Shown piece after piece: positions 1 to 9,922 of a stretch of 64,000 bases of DNA. Positions within the stretch are counted from its first letter, which is position 1, and every line of letters starts with the position of its first letter. A program made the translations under genes and the position numbers. The notes beneath the pieces were generated by a model. That model saw nothing but the letters and a program-made list of their open reading frames with translations, had not been told where the DNA came from and searched no databases. Origin of the DNA: Acidaminobacter hydrogenoformans DSM 2784 (GTDB lineage: Bacteria > Bacillota > Clostridia > Peptostreptococcales > Acidaminobacteraceae); contig NZ_FMWL01000001.1 of NCBI RefSeq assembly GCF_900103005.1, forward strand, positions 348,579 through 412,578. The letters are read 5' to 3'.

Positions 1-31
1 ATTACATCGATTTTAAGAACTCTTTACACTC

Positions 32-1825
32 TCAGGCGGATACACTTACAGCAGGCAACCGAATGGTAACCGTTGTCCCAATATCTACAGTGGATTCAAT
101 GGCAATGTTTCCGCCATGGGCCTCGACAAACTGCTGCGCGATTGACAGTCCAAGTCCTGTGCCGCCCAGCGCTCTGGACCTCGCTTTATCTACGCGGTAA
201 AACCGCTCAAAAATTCTCGCTAAATCCTTATCCGGAATACCCATGCCAGTGTCGCAAATCCTCAAGACAAGCTCCTTAGGCATTCTGGACACAAAAATTG
301 TAATTTTGCCTTCTTCTGGCGTATACTTGACCGCATTTCCTATAACATTGATCAGTACCTGCTCCATCCGGTCATAATCGAAAACTGAAACCAAAGTGGT
401 TTCCTGGGCATTGATTTTGATCCGCTGATTCTTGGGCTTGTAGGATGTCTCAAGCTTCATGATGCACTGACGGATCAAATGAAGCATATCGTGCTCTTCC
501 ATGTGCAGATTTGCCATTTTCGCGTCGAAATTAGACAGTTGAAGCAAATCACGGACAAGCCGTGCCATACGGTCTGCCTCACCGTCAATGACGCCCAGAA
601 ACTGTTGGATTGTATCCGGATCATCAATTCCACCGTCCAGTAAGGTTTCTGTATAGGACTTAATGCTGGTGAGCGGCGTCTTAAGTTCATGGGAAACATT
701 TGCTACAAAATCTCTGCGCATCCGGTCCAACTTTTCCTGTTCTGTCACGTCCTGAAGTACGAAGACAAAACCGGATTTTATGCCTCTTACGTTTTCAAAA
801 GGCGCATAATTGACGCGCAAGGTAGAACCCTTGTAATCAACTATTTTGCTTCCGGACCAACGGGTACCATCCTCGACAATCTTATTCATTGTCAGGTCGG
901 GATCGATCTCTTTCAAAATTTGATCGATTCGTTCTGCGCGATAAGGCAGCTCCAGCATTTCGAGGGCTTTAGGATTCAAATGGATGATCACGCCATCCCG
1001 GTCCACCGCAATCAAGCCATCATCCATATAGTGGAGGATGGCTTCCAGTTTGCTCTTTTCCCGGGAAATCTCATCCATGCTGGTTTTCAACTCACTGGTC
1101 AAAACATTGAACATCTCTGCAAGCTTTCCAATTTCGTCATTGGATTTAACGTCGACCTTCTGATCAAAATCACCAGCGGCCATTTTTGCCGCCTTTTCTG
1201 TGACGTCATTAATTGGCTCCGTGATTGTACGCGCAATCATAAAGCCCAGGAGAATTGTGATCCCGAGGGCAGCCAGAGTAGCGCGTACTATAGTCGCTTT
1301 AGATTCAGAAAGGCTTTTATAGACATCTGTCAGGTCATAACGGATATACAAAAGGCCCACTACAGCCTGACGCCCATCTCTAATAGGCTCGACTCGGTCC
1401 ATTGTTCTGATCTGATAGCCTGCGTCTTGAATGATAATATTTTTTTCGCGGGTCTTGCCATTCAGACCTTCGACCAGCAGTTCAAAATCCAGAAATTCCT
1501 CAGCGCTTCGGCCAATATTCTGCGTACTGGTCGCTGCGATTTTATAATCTGTCCCGCTGATGATGAAAATCTCTTCTCTGAAGCCCAGCTCGCTTTGATT
1601 CTGAATGATCGTCCGAATTTCCGGGCTGTCAAACCCGAAATCCACATACCGCTCTATCTGGGGTTTGATCAGCTCCGTCAGATTGATGAGCCGCCTTGAA
1701 ACATCATTCATGTGATATCGCTGAAAGGATTCTACAATTATAACCCCAGCTATAATCATACCAATAAAGACCAACATAAAATAAATGGTTGTAAATTTCC
1801 AACGTATGCTTTTAAACATAAGCAT
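32..1825 (-). CDS. walK: WalK-type sensor histidine kinase
   Basis: Membrane sensor kinase that phosphorylates WalR to tune cell-wall metabolism. The 597 residues show an N-terminal membrane helix (about 9-31), an extracytoplasmic sensor region, a second helix (about 180-200), HAMP, a cytoplasmic PAS domain (about 265-370), then HisKA with the H-box SHELKTPL and an HATPase with NVIGNAVKY, DTGMGIP and GGTGLGLSIA. This TM-sensor-TM-HAMP-PAS-HisKA-HATPase order is the WalK (YycG) layout. The start ATG overlaps the walR stop by one base and has AAAAGG five bases upstream, so the two genes are translationally coupled. Partner genes such as yycH/yycI, if present, would lie outside the window. Confidence 0.93.
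   Translation of the reverse strand: MLMFKSIRWKFTTIYFMLVFIGMIIAGVIIVESFQRYHMNDVSRRLINLTELIKPQIERYVDFGFDSPEIRTIIQNQSELGFREEIFIISGTDYKIAATSTQNIGRSAEEFLDFELLVEGLNGKTREKNIIIQDAGYQIRTMDRVEPIRDGRQAVVGLLYIRYDLTDVYKSLSESKATIVRATLAALGITILLGFMIARTITEPINDVTEKAAKMAAGDFDQKVDVKSNDEIGKLAEMFNVLTSELKTSMDEISREKSKLEAILHYMDDGLIAVDRDGVIIHLNPKALEMLELPYRAERIDQILKEIDPDLTMNKIVEDGTRWSGSKIVDYKGSTLRVNYAPFENVRGIKSGFVFVLQDVTEQEKLDRMRRDFVANVSHELKTPLTSIKSYTETLLDGGIDDPDTIQQFLGVIDGEADRMARLVRDLLQLSNFDAKMANLHMEEHDMLHLIRQCIMKLETSYKPKNQRIKINAQETTLVSVFDYDRMEQVLINVIGNAVKYTPEEGKITIFVSRMPKELVLRICDTGMGIPDKDLARIFERFYRVDKARSRALGGTGLGLSIAQQFVEAHGGNIAIESTVDIGTTVTIRLPAVSVSA
1056..1069. promoter_or_regulatory. Near-match Noc box inside walK
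   Basis: TTTTCCCGGGAAAT, 13 of 14 bases as in the Noc-binding palindrome, within the walK coding region. Noc sites are commonly intragenic. Confidence 0.4.
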
Positions 1826-2535
1826 TAAAACCTTTTAAAATAATAACCAACACCGCGTTTTGTCAAAATGTATTTTGGATTGCTTGAATCATCCTCGACC
1901 TTTTCCCTCAATCGTCTGACTGTCACATCCACTGTACGGATATCCCCAAAATATTCGTAGCCCCAAACATCTTTTAACAGCTGCTCGCGTGTGAAAATCT
2001 GATTGTCCTGGGTCGCAAGAAACTTAAGAAGCTCAAACTCACGCAGTGTGAGCTCAATCACTTTTGCCCTTTTGCTGACCTCATAGCGTTCAAAATCAAT
2101 TTTCAGCTCACCGGCTTCAAGCTTTTGAGTTCCGCTGACGGACTCATGGCCACCTTCACCTGCAGCAGGCTCCATCCTTCGCAGATTTGCCTTGACTCTC
2201 GCAATGAGCTCTCTCATGCCAAAGGGCTTGGTTATATAGTCATCTGCTCCAAGTTCAAGTCCAAGAACCTTGTCGACTTCTTCTTCCTTAGCCGTCAGCA
2301 TGATAACAGGCACCTGGCTGCTTTCCCTGATTTTTCTCAAAACCTGAAAGCCATCCAGCCGCGGCAGCATGACATCCAAAAGCACCAGATCCGGTTGTTC
2401 TGTCTTTACCATTTGAAGTGCCTCTTCACCATCATAAGCTGCAATGATGTGATAGCCCTCCTTGCCAAGATTGAATTGAATAATATCTGAAATTGGTTTT
2501 TCGTCATCCACTACCAGCACTTTGCGTGAATTCAA
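1825..2535 (-). CDS. walR: WalR-type response regulator (OmpR family)
   Basis: Receiver plus winged-helix DNA-binding regulator paired with WalK. The receiver shows the acidic pair in VVDDEKP, the phosphoacceptor Asp in LVLLDVMLP and the Lys in DDYITKPFG; the C-terminal half has the OmpR-type effector ending RTVDVTVRRLREK ... KRGVGYYF. The longest frame begins at GTG 2544, but GGGGTGG lies directly on it; TTG at 2535 gives normal spacing from GGGG and is preferred. It sits 100 bp behind a terminator that separates it from the upstream hydrolase and has its own promoter-like sequence. Adjacency to walK and the family match make the assignment firm; the exact start is less certain. Confidence 0.93.
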   Translation of the reverse strand: MNSRKVLVVDDEKPISDIIQFNLGKEGYHIIAAYDGEEALQMVKTEQPDLVLLDVMLPRLDGFQVLRKIRESSQVPVIMLTAKEEEVDKVLGLELGADDYITKPFGMRELIARVKANLRRMEPAAGEGGHESVSGTQKLEAGELKIDFERYEVSKRAKVIELTLREFELLKFLATQDNQIFTREQLLKDVWGYEYFGDIRTVDVTVRRLREKVEDDSSNPKYILTKRGVGYYFKRF

Positions 2536-2567
2536 TGGTGCCACCCCGTTTCTATAGGATTATTTTC

Positions 2568-2596
2568 ATTTTAGCGCACAAAACTTCAAATGTCCA
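2568..2596 (-). promoter_or_regulatory. Candidate promoter of walRK
   Basis: Reading the minus strand, TGGACA (2591-2596) and TAAAAT (2568-2573) are separated by exactly 17 bases, 30-60 bp upstream of walR. It lies downstream of the terminator at 2639-2680, which explains how walRK is expressed independently of the peptidase gene. Confidence 0.55.
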
Positions 2597-2638
2597 CAAA
2601 GGGAGGTTTATGCCTATCTGCCAGCTGACAGTGAAAAT

Positions 2639-2680
2639 AAAAAGCTTCCGTCAGATTATTCATCACTCCGGAAGCTTTTT
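2639..2680 (-). terminator. Terminator after the M23 hydrolase gene
   Basis: Inverted repeat AAAAAGCTTCCG / CGGAAGCTTTTT with a 17-base loop, ending in a T-run in both directions. It starts seven bases after the stop of the minus-strand hydrolase gene. Confidence 0.85.
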
Positions 2681-2686
2681 GCTTAT

Positions 2687-4126
2687 TTAAAATTTAAAGA
2701 AATTCAAAGGATTCTTAGGAACACCATCTATCCGCACTTCGAAGTGAAGGTGGGGCCCCGTGCTGCTGCCCGAGTTTCCGCTAAGCGCGATCTGCTGTCC
2801 TTTATACACCTTGTCGCCTTTTTTAACCTGCAGCTTTGAATTGTGGGCGTACACCGTCACCATACCATCACCATGGCTGATGCGTACGGTGTAACCATAG
2901 CCGCCATCATAACCTGAAAATATAACAGTACCGCCATCTGCTGCTTTTATTGAGCTTCCCGTAGGAAGACCTATATCAATACCATTGTGGCGTCTGCCCC
3001 AGCGGGTGCCAAACGGCGACGTGACTGTCCCCCTGGAAACTGGTTTTGCCAAGACGCCGGAACCTACCGTTGGTGGGCGCACTTTGGTACCTTTGACGAC
3101 AACTTTTGTCGTTGGTTCTTTTAAGATATTTTCATTCAATATTTCTCTGTTCATTTCAAGCCCATTCATTCTATAGATATTGGCGACGACTTCCCGCTCG
3201 CCATGCTCCCCGGACTTGGCAATTTTATTCACGCCTTGATAAGCGGAAGAATCTTCCTCATAAACAGTCTCAAATGCGATTTGCTCTGTATAAATGGCTT
3301 TCTCAACTGTACAGACTGTAACAAGCGGAACTGGAACCATCAAGCTGACCTTTGTGCCAATCTGAAGCCGCTCAGGTGTGATTTCTGGATTTGCTTTTTC
3401 AAGATCCCCTACAGAAATCTGATATTTCTCTGAAATAGTCCAAAAGTTCTCCCCGGCTTCAACAATATGGACTTTTTCCTGGTCTGTGCCCCTTTTAATG
3501 TACTCAACGGCGTTTTCTGGTACACTGTAAGCCTTGAACGCACCCGCTTCTTTTCTGGCAGCGGCCACTTCCACCGTCTCTTTGAAATAAGCCTCCACTA
3601 TGTCTTTGTCCGCTATGTAGGCAGCCATCAAAGTATCAAGTACACTTTGAGCTTCACGTTCAGACTTGAAGAAACCATATTCTTCACCGTCAATTTTGAC
3701 CGTATAACCCTTTAAAAAAGGTGCATCAAAGCTTGCAGATGACTCAACAATCTCATTGAGGTCAGCGGCACCTTCCGTCTTTTCTCCTGGAATTAAAGGC
3801 ATCTTTTCCGAAACGCTCACTTCTTCATAATTCATAGCCAATATAGCTTGCTTTGGCGCTTGAACCTCCGCCGTTTGCTCTGTTGAAAACGCGCCGGACT
3901 CCAGGGTAAACACACTGGAAACCGCGACAAGAAGCATTGCCGCCACCGCTGATGTTGCATAACGGTTGCGCTTTAAGAAATTGACACGACTATGCTGATC
4001 GAAATCTGCAGTATTGCCAACAGAGCTGTCAAGTTTCTTGGGGGTTTTTCCCGATGCGCGGCGAAGCATTTCACCGCTGTTTTCGAAACCCTTTACAATC
4101 CTTTTCTGGATCTGTTTCAGCTGCAT
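2687..4126 (-). CDS. Membrane-anchored LysM-G5-M23 cell-wall endopeptidase
   Basis: Predicted peptidoglycan hydrolase (DD-endopeptidase) of 479 residues. After a basic cytoplasmic N-terminus of about 60 residues comes one membrane helix (RYATSAVAAMLLVAVSSVF), then an extracytoplasmic linker, a LysM domain (VEAGENFWTISEKYQIS), a G5-like segment (about 270-350), and a complete M23 domain with HNGIDIGLPTG and the zinc/catalytic motif GPHLHFEVR. The start ATG at 4126 is chosen because CAGGAG lies six bases upstream; the longer frame to 4213 has none. It is transcribed toward walRK but separated by a terminator. WalR commonly controls such hydrolases, so regulation by its neighbour is plausible but inferred. 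Confidence 0.9.
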   Translation of the reverse strand: MQLKQIQKRIVKGFENSGEMLRRASGKTPKKLDSSVGNTADFDQHSRVNFLKRNRYATSAVAAMLLVAVSSVFTLESGAFSTEQTAEVQAPKQAILAMNYEEVSVSEKMPLIPGEKTEGAADLNEIVESSASFDAPFLKGYTVKIDGEEYGFFKSEREAQSVLDTLMAAYIADKDIVEAYFKETVEVAAARKEAGAFKAYSVPENAVEYIKRGTDQEKVHIVEAGENFWTISEKYQISVGDLEKANPEITPERLQIGTKVSLMVPVPLVTVCTVEKAIYTEQIAFETVYEEDSSAYQGVNKIAKSGEHGEREVVANIYRMNGLEMNREILNENILKEPTTKVVVKGTKVRPPTVGSGVLAKPVSRGTVTSPFGTRWGRRHNGIDIGLPTGSSIKAADGGTVIFSGYDGGYGYTVRISHGDGMVTVYAHNSKLQVKKGDKVYKGQQIALSGNSGSSTGPHLHFEVRIDGVPKNPLNFFKF

Positions 4127-4231
4127 AATTTTCTCCTGTATTCTCAAAATTTTGTTCCATAAAACATTCAAAATTAATGTTTTTTTAATAAATCCTCGTT
4201 TAGTATACCACAAATTTGATTTCCAAACTAA

Positions 4232-4262
4232 TTACAAAATCAAATTTCTTTTGTGTTATAAT
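4232..4262 (+). promoter_or_regulatory. Candidate promoter of dnaD-dnaC
   Basis: A perfect TATAAT at 4257-4262 lies 58 bp before the dnaD ATG; TTACAA at 4232-4237 could act as the -35 box with a long 19-base spacer. The divergent hydrolase gene has a TATACT (minus strand) at 4202-4207 in the same intergenic region. Confidence 0.45.
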
Positions 4263-4319
4263 AAAAATGCTCGAATTCAAAAAAGAATGTTGTATTTTCA
4301 ATAGAAAGCAGGGAACGCC

Positions 4320-5396
4320 ATGGGATTCCACCTACAAGAAGAAAAGGTTGATTTTGGGACTACTTCCATAGAAAATATATTTATTAACGATTTTATGCCA
4401 ATGGCTAATGGAACATATGTAAAAGTTTACCTTTTGGGATATAAAATGGCGCGAGATTCAAATTTCAGTATTACCGCTGACAATAATACCATTTCAAGAC
4501 ATTTAAACCTTCCTCTGGAAGATGTTATGGCTGCTTGGGATTTTTGGGAGAAAAAGAAAATCGTTGTCAAACATCCAAATAAGGAAACCATGACAAATCC
4601 AAATCATTATGATATTGAATTCTTGTCTCTCCGTCAGCTTTATCTCGACAATAATTACGCGCCAAAAAATTTGGAGCCTGAGCATTTAAAGCCCTCAACC
4701 GGGGATTTGATCGATTCCATGAAAAACGCCGAGATCAGAGACATGTTCTACAACATCGATCAGATTATGCGAAGACAGCTTACACCAAATGAGCGCACAG
4801 AGATATTGAGCTGGGTCTTCGAGTTCAACCTTGCGCCTGAGCTCATTATTAAAGCATTTCTTTATTCTGTCGAACAAAAGAACGTTAAGAACGTCAACTA
4901 TGTAGGCGCTGTCCTGCGGGGTTGGTACGACCAGGGAATCCTAAGCCCGGAAGAAGCTGAGGAATACATGAAGTCAAGCGGAAAAGCCTATGCCGCTTAC
5001 CGTAAGATTTACAGAGTCCTGGGTTACAGCAACAGGACGGTTTCCAGTGGCGACAGGGAAATCATTGACCGCTGGATTGACAGAGATCAGCTGGAGCTTG
5101 ATTTCCTTTGCGAGGTCATCAAGGAAGCCACCAAGAGGACTGCCAACGCGAACATGAATTACATGGATACTGTCGTCAAAAATTTAATTGAGAACAAGAT
5201 AGACACCATTGAAAAATACAAGACCTACATGGCTGAACGCGCATCCGCGAAAGCCTCTGTCCCCGAAGCGCAAAGTACTGCCAAAGGCAAAGCGCCGGGG
5301 AAAGCGGGGTCGAAAAATCGCTTTCATGAATTTGAGCCCAAAGGAGAAGACTATTCTCCAGAGGATCTCGAACGTCTTCTCCGCTCAAAGAAGTAA
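4320..5396 (+). CDS. dnaD: DnaD-family primosome protein
   Basis: Primosomal helicase-loading protein of firmicutes, 358 residues. The N-terminal part (about 15-130) looks like the winged-helix DDBH1 domain (ITADNNTISRHLNLPLEDVMAAWDFWEKK), followed by two DDBH2-type repeats ending in the family-typical YxxxxxxxWYDQGI (NYVGAVLRGWYDQGI) and YMDTVVKNLIENKI motifs. The C-terminal tail is Ala/Lys/Pro rich. CAGGGAA upstream of ATG serves as ribosome-binding site. It is followed on the same strand by a DnaC-type ATPase, the usual pairing in Clostridia. Both genes face the expected replication fork, unlike every other gene in this arm. Confidence 0.88.
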   Translation: MGFHLQEEKVDFGTTSIENIFINDFMPMANGTYVKVYLLGYKMARDSNFSITADNNTISRHLNLPLEDVMAAWDFWEKKKIVVKHPNKETMTNPNHYDIEFLSLRQLYLDNNYAPKNLEPEHLKPSTGDLIDSMKNAEIRDMFYNIDQIMRRQLTPNERTEILSWVFEFNLAPELIIKAFLYSVEQKNVKNVNYVGAVLRGWYDQGILSPEEAEEYMKSSGKAYAAYRKIYRVLGYSNRTVSSGDREIIDRWIDRDQLELDFLCEVIKEATKRTANANMNYMDTVVKNLIENKIDTIEKYKTYMAERASAKASVPEAQSTAKGKAPGKAGSKNRFHEFEPKGEDYSPEDLERLLRSKK

Positions 5397-5479
5397 TTTA
5401 AGCCACCACGCCATTGACACTTTAAGGGGGATCGGGTCTGGGACAGTGCTATTCTTTGCCTGTCAGCCGGATAAACAGC

Positions 5480-6457
5480 ATGAAAAACCGCATTCGCGAC
5501 ATCCAAACCGCTTACCAGCTGCGACGGGATCGTGCCAGATACGATCAGGAACGGCGTCAAAATGAAATTTATGATAAGGTACCGCAAATCCGCGCAATTG
5601 ATGAGGAAATTGCAAGAACTGGCCTGAAGCTTTCAAAGCTCGTCCTGTATGGACATGTTGATCCAGAAAAAGCCATTCGCGACCTCGAGGAAGCTATGAA
5701 GAAACTGAAAAACGAGCGGGCGTTCCTGATGACTGAGCACAATTTCCCGCTGGATTACGCAGAAATGAAATATACCTGCCCACTTTGCTCTGACACAGGT
5801 CACCTTCCAAACGGTCAGCTCTGTAAGTGCTACAGGCAACAGCTGATTGAGCATGCTTACGACATGTCCAATTTGAAAAGCGTACTGAGTCGCGAGAATT
5901 TTTCTGCCTTCGATTTTTCACTCTTCAGTGATGAACCTTTTAAAAATGAGACACTCACACCAAGGGATAACATGAAAGAAATATTATCTATCAGTGAAGG
6001 CTTTGTTCATGAGTTTGGTAAGAAGTATGACAATCTCCTGTTCTACGGCGCAACCGGACTTGGAAAAACTTTTTTGTGCCATGCTATAGCCAAAGCGCTT
6101 CTCGACAAGGGACATACGGTAATTTATCAGACGGCCTTTGGCTTAATCAAGCTATTGGAAAAGTATACCTTTGGTGAAGCTGGACGCTCAGAAGCCGCTG
6201 AAGCCTACCAGATGCTCTTTGAATCTGACCTTTTGATTATTGACGACCTTGGCACTGAAATGGTGAACACCTTCACGAACACAGAAATTTTCAACCTCAT
6301 CAATACGCGGCTGCTCAGGCAGAAGCCTATGATTCTTTCCACAAACCTGACACCGGTTCAGCTCAGGGAGACCTATAGTGAGAGAGTGGCTTCAAGGCTC
6401 TTTGGTGAATTCAGATTTCTTTACTTTTATGGTAAGGATCTTCGCTGGGAAGTGTGA
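5480..6457 (+). CDS. dnaC: DnaC/DnaI-type helicase-loader ATPase
   Basis: AAA+ ATPase that would load the replicative helicase DnaB at oriC and restart sites. Near residue 100 is a zinc-binding cluster CPLCSDTG...CKC as in DnaI; then Walker A GATGLGKTFL, Walker B LLIIDDLGTE, the sensor-1 stretch ILSTNLT, and a C-terminal Arg (SERVASRLFG). About 325 residues, the family's usual size. The start is ambiguous: ATG 5480 has only a weak GGATAA, and TTG 5456 is also in frame. It follows dnaD by 83 bp with no terminator, so they probably form an operon. IstB-type transposon helpers share the fold, but the zinc cluster and dnaD context favour a chromosomal loader. Confidence 0.88.
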   Translation: MKNRIRDIQTAYQLRRDRARYDQERRQNEIYDKVPQIRAIDEEIARTGLKLSKLVLYGHVDPEKAIRDLEEAMKKLKNERAFLMTEHNFPLDYAEMKYTCPLCSDTGHLPNGQLCKCYRQQLIEHAYDMSNLKSVLSRENFSAFDFSLFSDEPFKNETLTPRDNMKEILSISEGFVHEFGKKYDNLLFYGATGLGKTFLCHAIAKALLDKGHTVIYQTAFGLIKLLEKYTFGEAGRSEAAEAYQMLFESDLLIIDDLGTEMVNTFTNTEIFNLINTRLLRQKPMILSTNLTPVQLRETYSERVASRLFGEFRFLYFYGKDLRWEV

Positions 6458-6504
6458 AGGTTGGTTGAGACCAGACCATCGGCAAAAATTTAGGCAAAAA
6501 TGTT

Positions 6505-6566
6505 AAAAGGGAAATGTGTGGGACAATCCTAAATAAGACTGTCTGAAACACGTTTCCCTTTTTCTT
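6505..6566. terminator. Bidirectional terminator between dnaC and purA
   Basis: AAAGGGAAATGTGT and ACACGTTTCCCTTT form a long stem, with an A-run on the left and a T-run on the right. It lies between the convergent dnaC and purA stops and could end transcription from both sides. Confidence 0.85.
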
Positions 6567-6578
6567 TTGCTTGTTTTG

Positions 6579-7910
<1,332 letters not shown>

Positions 7911-7921
7911 TCACAGGCAAT

Positions 7922-7950
7922 ATCGTAACAGAGAAATCCTGTAAAGTCAA
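7922..7950 (-). promoter_or_regulatory. purA: Candidate purA promoter
   Basis: On the minus strand TTGACT (7945-7950) and TACGAT (7922-7927) are 17 bases apart, about 50 bp upstream of the purA start. The remaining gap to the GNAT stop is short and shows nothing else. Confidence 0.6.
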
Positions 7951-7981
7951 ACTATTTTCGTATAATGATCATAAAAACGAG

Positions 7982-8569
7982 TTAAACATTCGTGATATAA
8001 CGAACATTATTTTCTATATCCCGTCTTCCAATCTCCATGTAGATATAATCTATCCAGGCTAATTCGTCTTGATACTCAAACCACTGTGGCCATTGGTTGA
8101 CAAACGCGATAGGTGTCGACTGGTCCTCATATGGCTCATGGCGTTGATCATAGGCCACAAAACCCGCTTTTTCATAGCAGCGTATAGCCCTTGCGTTAAA
8201 AGCGGCTGTTTTCAACCATACGCGGTCCAGTTCGAAGCGTTCGAAGACATGAGTCAAATACTGCTTTATTGCTTCCGTACCATAGCCTTTGGAGGTCCAT
8301 TCCGGGTTGAAGCTAATGCCCATTTCTGCGGACTTCAAATCCCTTCGGTAATTCTTGACTGTGATATAACCAATCAACAAACGGCCTACAAAAGCGCCAT
8401 AAATCCATTTTCTAAACGGCTGACGCTTCATGAGATACCAGGATAAGAAGTCGCCGTAGGTTTTTCCAGAAAAGTTATAGCCTTGAAAACGGATGTCCTC
8501 ATGGCGGCCCCAGCGGGCCATCTGTGATACATCCGCAAGACTCAGGGGGCGAACTTCGACATCAGGCAA
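7982..8569 (-). CDS. GNAT-family N-acetyltransferase
   Basis: Acetyl-CoA-dependent acetyltransferase of 195 residues with unknown substrate. The fold is recognisable from VEVRPLSLADVSQM at the N-terminus, the GISFNPEWTSKGYGTEAIKQ acetyl-CoA loop and the helix-4 stretch NARAIRCYEKAGF, typical of the RimJ/RimL-like side of the family. A TTG start follows the dnaB stop by 12 bp behind a G-rich site, so it is co-transcribed with dnaB. Nothing in the sequence ties it to replication; modification of a small molecule or protein N-terminus are both possible. Confidence 0.82.
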   Translation of the reverse strand: MPDVEVRPLSLADVSQMARWGRHEDIRFQGYNFSGKTYGDFLSWYLMKRQPFRKWIYGAFVGRLLIGYITVKNYRRDLKSAEMGISFNPEWTSKGYGTEAIKQYLTHVFERFELDRVWLKTAAFNARAIRCYEKAGFVAYDQRHEPYEDQSTPIAFVNQWPQWFEYQDELAWIDYIYMEIGRRDIENNVRYITNV

Positions 8570-8581
8570 ACTCCATCCCCC

Positions 8582-9922
8582 CTAAAAAACCGGCTCGTCC
8601 ACATAGTGGGCTTTGTCGGCAAATTTCGCGTATTGTCCGAGCCAAACCAGCTCTACGTCCCCAACCTCGCCGTTACGTTGCTTGGCAATGATCAGGTCGG
8701 CAATGTTTTTACGCTCTGACTCCTTATCATAATATTCATCTCTATAAAGGAACATGACGACGTCCGCGTCCTGCTCGATCGCTCCGGATTCCCTGAGGTC
8801 AGAGAGCATAGGCCTGTGGTCGGCCCGCAGCTCCGGCGCACGGGAAAGCTGACTCAGAGCCACCACCGGGCAATCCATTTCCCTGGCAATAGCCTTCAAG
8901 GATCTCGAAATAGTGGAGATTTCCTGCTGTCTCGACTCAGAGCGCCCGGAGACGTTCATGAGCTGGAGATAGTCTATCATAATCATATCGAGCCCTTTTT
9001 CCATCTTAAGCCGTCTGCACTTGGCCCGAAGCTCAAGAGGCGTGATTGCCGGCGTATCGTCAATATGAATTTTCGCCGCTGAAAGCTTCGACATAGCCTT
9101 TGTAAGCGCCACCCAGTCATCTTCTGCCAACTTTCCGTTTCGCATGTTTTGCATGGGAATCTGTGCTTCTGAGCTCAGCATCCGCTGAACCAGCTGCTCT
9201 TTGCTCATCTCAAGGCTGAAAACCGCCACAGAAGCATCATTGCGAAGGGCAGCGTTTTGGCAAAGGTTCAGGGCAAATGCGGTCTTGCCCATAGAAGGCC
9301 TCGCGGCAACCAGTACAAGGTCTGATTTTTGAAGACCACTCAACTTTTGATCCAGATCTTTGAAGCCCGTCGAGAGGCCCGTGATCGAAGCTTTCGACGC
9401 GAAGAGCTGCTCAATGCGTTCATAGGCTTTAATGAGGACTTCCCGAATGGGCTCAAGGCCCATTCTATTCTTTTTCTGGGAAATATCAAAAATGGTCTGC
9501 TCTGCGAATTCCAGCAGCGTATCCGCACCCTCGTTGTCATAACCGCGCTCTAAAACTTCTGAGGACGTTCGGATTAAAGTCCTGAGCATGGACTTTTCTT
9601 CAATAATGGACGCGTAATGCCGCGCGTTCGTGGAAAGAACGCCAAAGCTCGACAAATCAGACAGGTACTCTATGCCGCCTACAGCTTCCAGCATGCCTGC
9701 CCTCGTCAGTTCATCAGACAACGTTACAATGTCTACCGGCTCATTTCTTCCGTAAAGCCGGAGAATCGCGCTGAAAATTTCGCTGTGGGCCTCTTTATAA
9801 AAATCGCCGCTCTCTACGATCTCAACGACGTCACTTATGGCGGCTTTATCCAGAATCATGGCGCCCAGCGCCGATTGCTCCGCCTCAATACTATGGGGCG
9901 GCATCTTTGGATTTAACTCCAT
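8582..9922 (-). CDS. dnaB: Replicative DNA helicase DnaB
   Basis: Hexameric 5'-3' fork helicase (called DnaC in B. subtilis). The 446-residue product has the N-terminal helical domain (PHSIEAEQSALGAMILD) and the RecA-like motor with Walker A ARPSMGKTAFAL, the DnaB signature LSDLRESGAIEQDADVV and the C-terminal IIAKQRNGEVGDV. The start is ATG 9922 with AAAGGAG upstream; the longer frame lacks a site. It overlaps the end of the transglutaminase gene by ten bases, so the two are coupled. In relatives it follows rplI directly; here three genes intervene. Confidence 0.97.
   Translation of the reverse strand: MELNPKMPPHSIEAEQSALGAMILDKAAISDVVEIVESGDFYKEAHSEIFSAILRLYGRNEPVDIVTLSDELTRAGMLEAVGGIEYLSDLSSFGVLSTNARHYASIIEEKSMLRTLIRTSSEVLERGYDNEGADTLLEFAEQTIFDISQKKNRMGLEPIREVLIKAYERIEQLFASKASITGLSTGFKDLDQKLSGLQKSDLVLVAARPSMGKTAFALNLCQNAALRNDASVAVFSLEMSKEQLVQRMLSSEAQIPMQNMRNGKLAEDDWVALTKAMSKLSAAKIHIDDTPAITPLELRAKCRRLKMEKGLDMIMIDYLQLMNVSGRSESRQQEISTISRSLKAIAREMDCPVVALSQLSRAPELRADHRPMLSDLRESGAIEQDADVVMFLYRDEYYDKESERKNIADLIIAKQRNGEVGDVELVWLGQYAKFADKAHYVDEPVF

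Noticed and set aside
689..1699. A 336-codon open frame on the plus strand opposite walK
   Set aside because: It lies fully antisense to walK, has no ribosome-binding site and a composition (many Phe, Ile, His, Asn) typical of a reverse-complement shadow.
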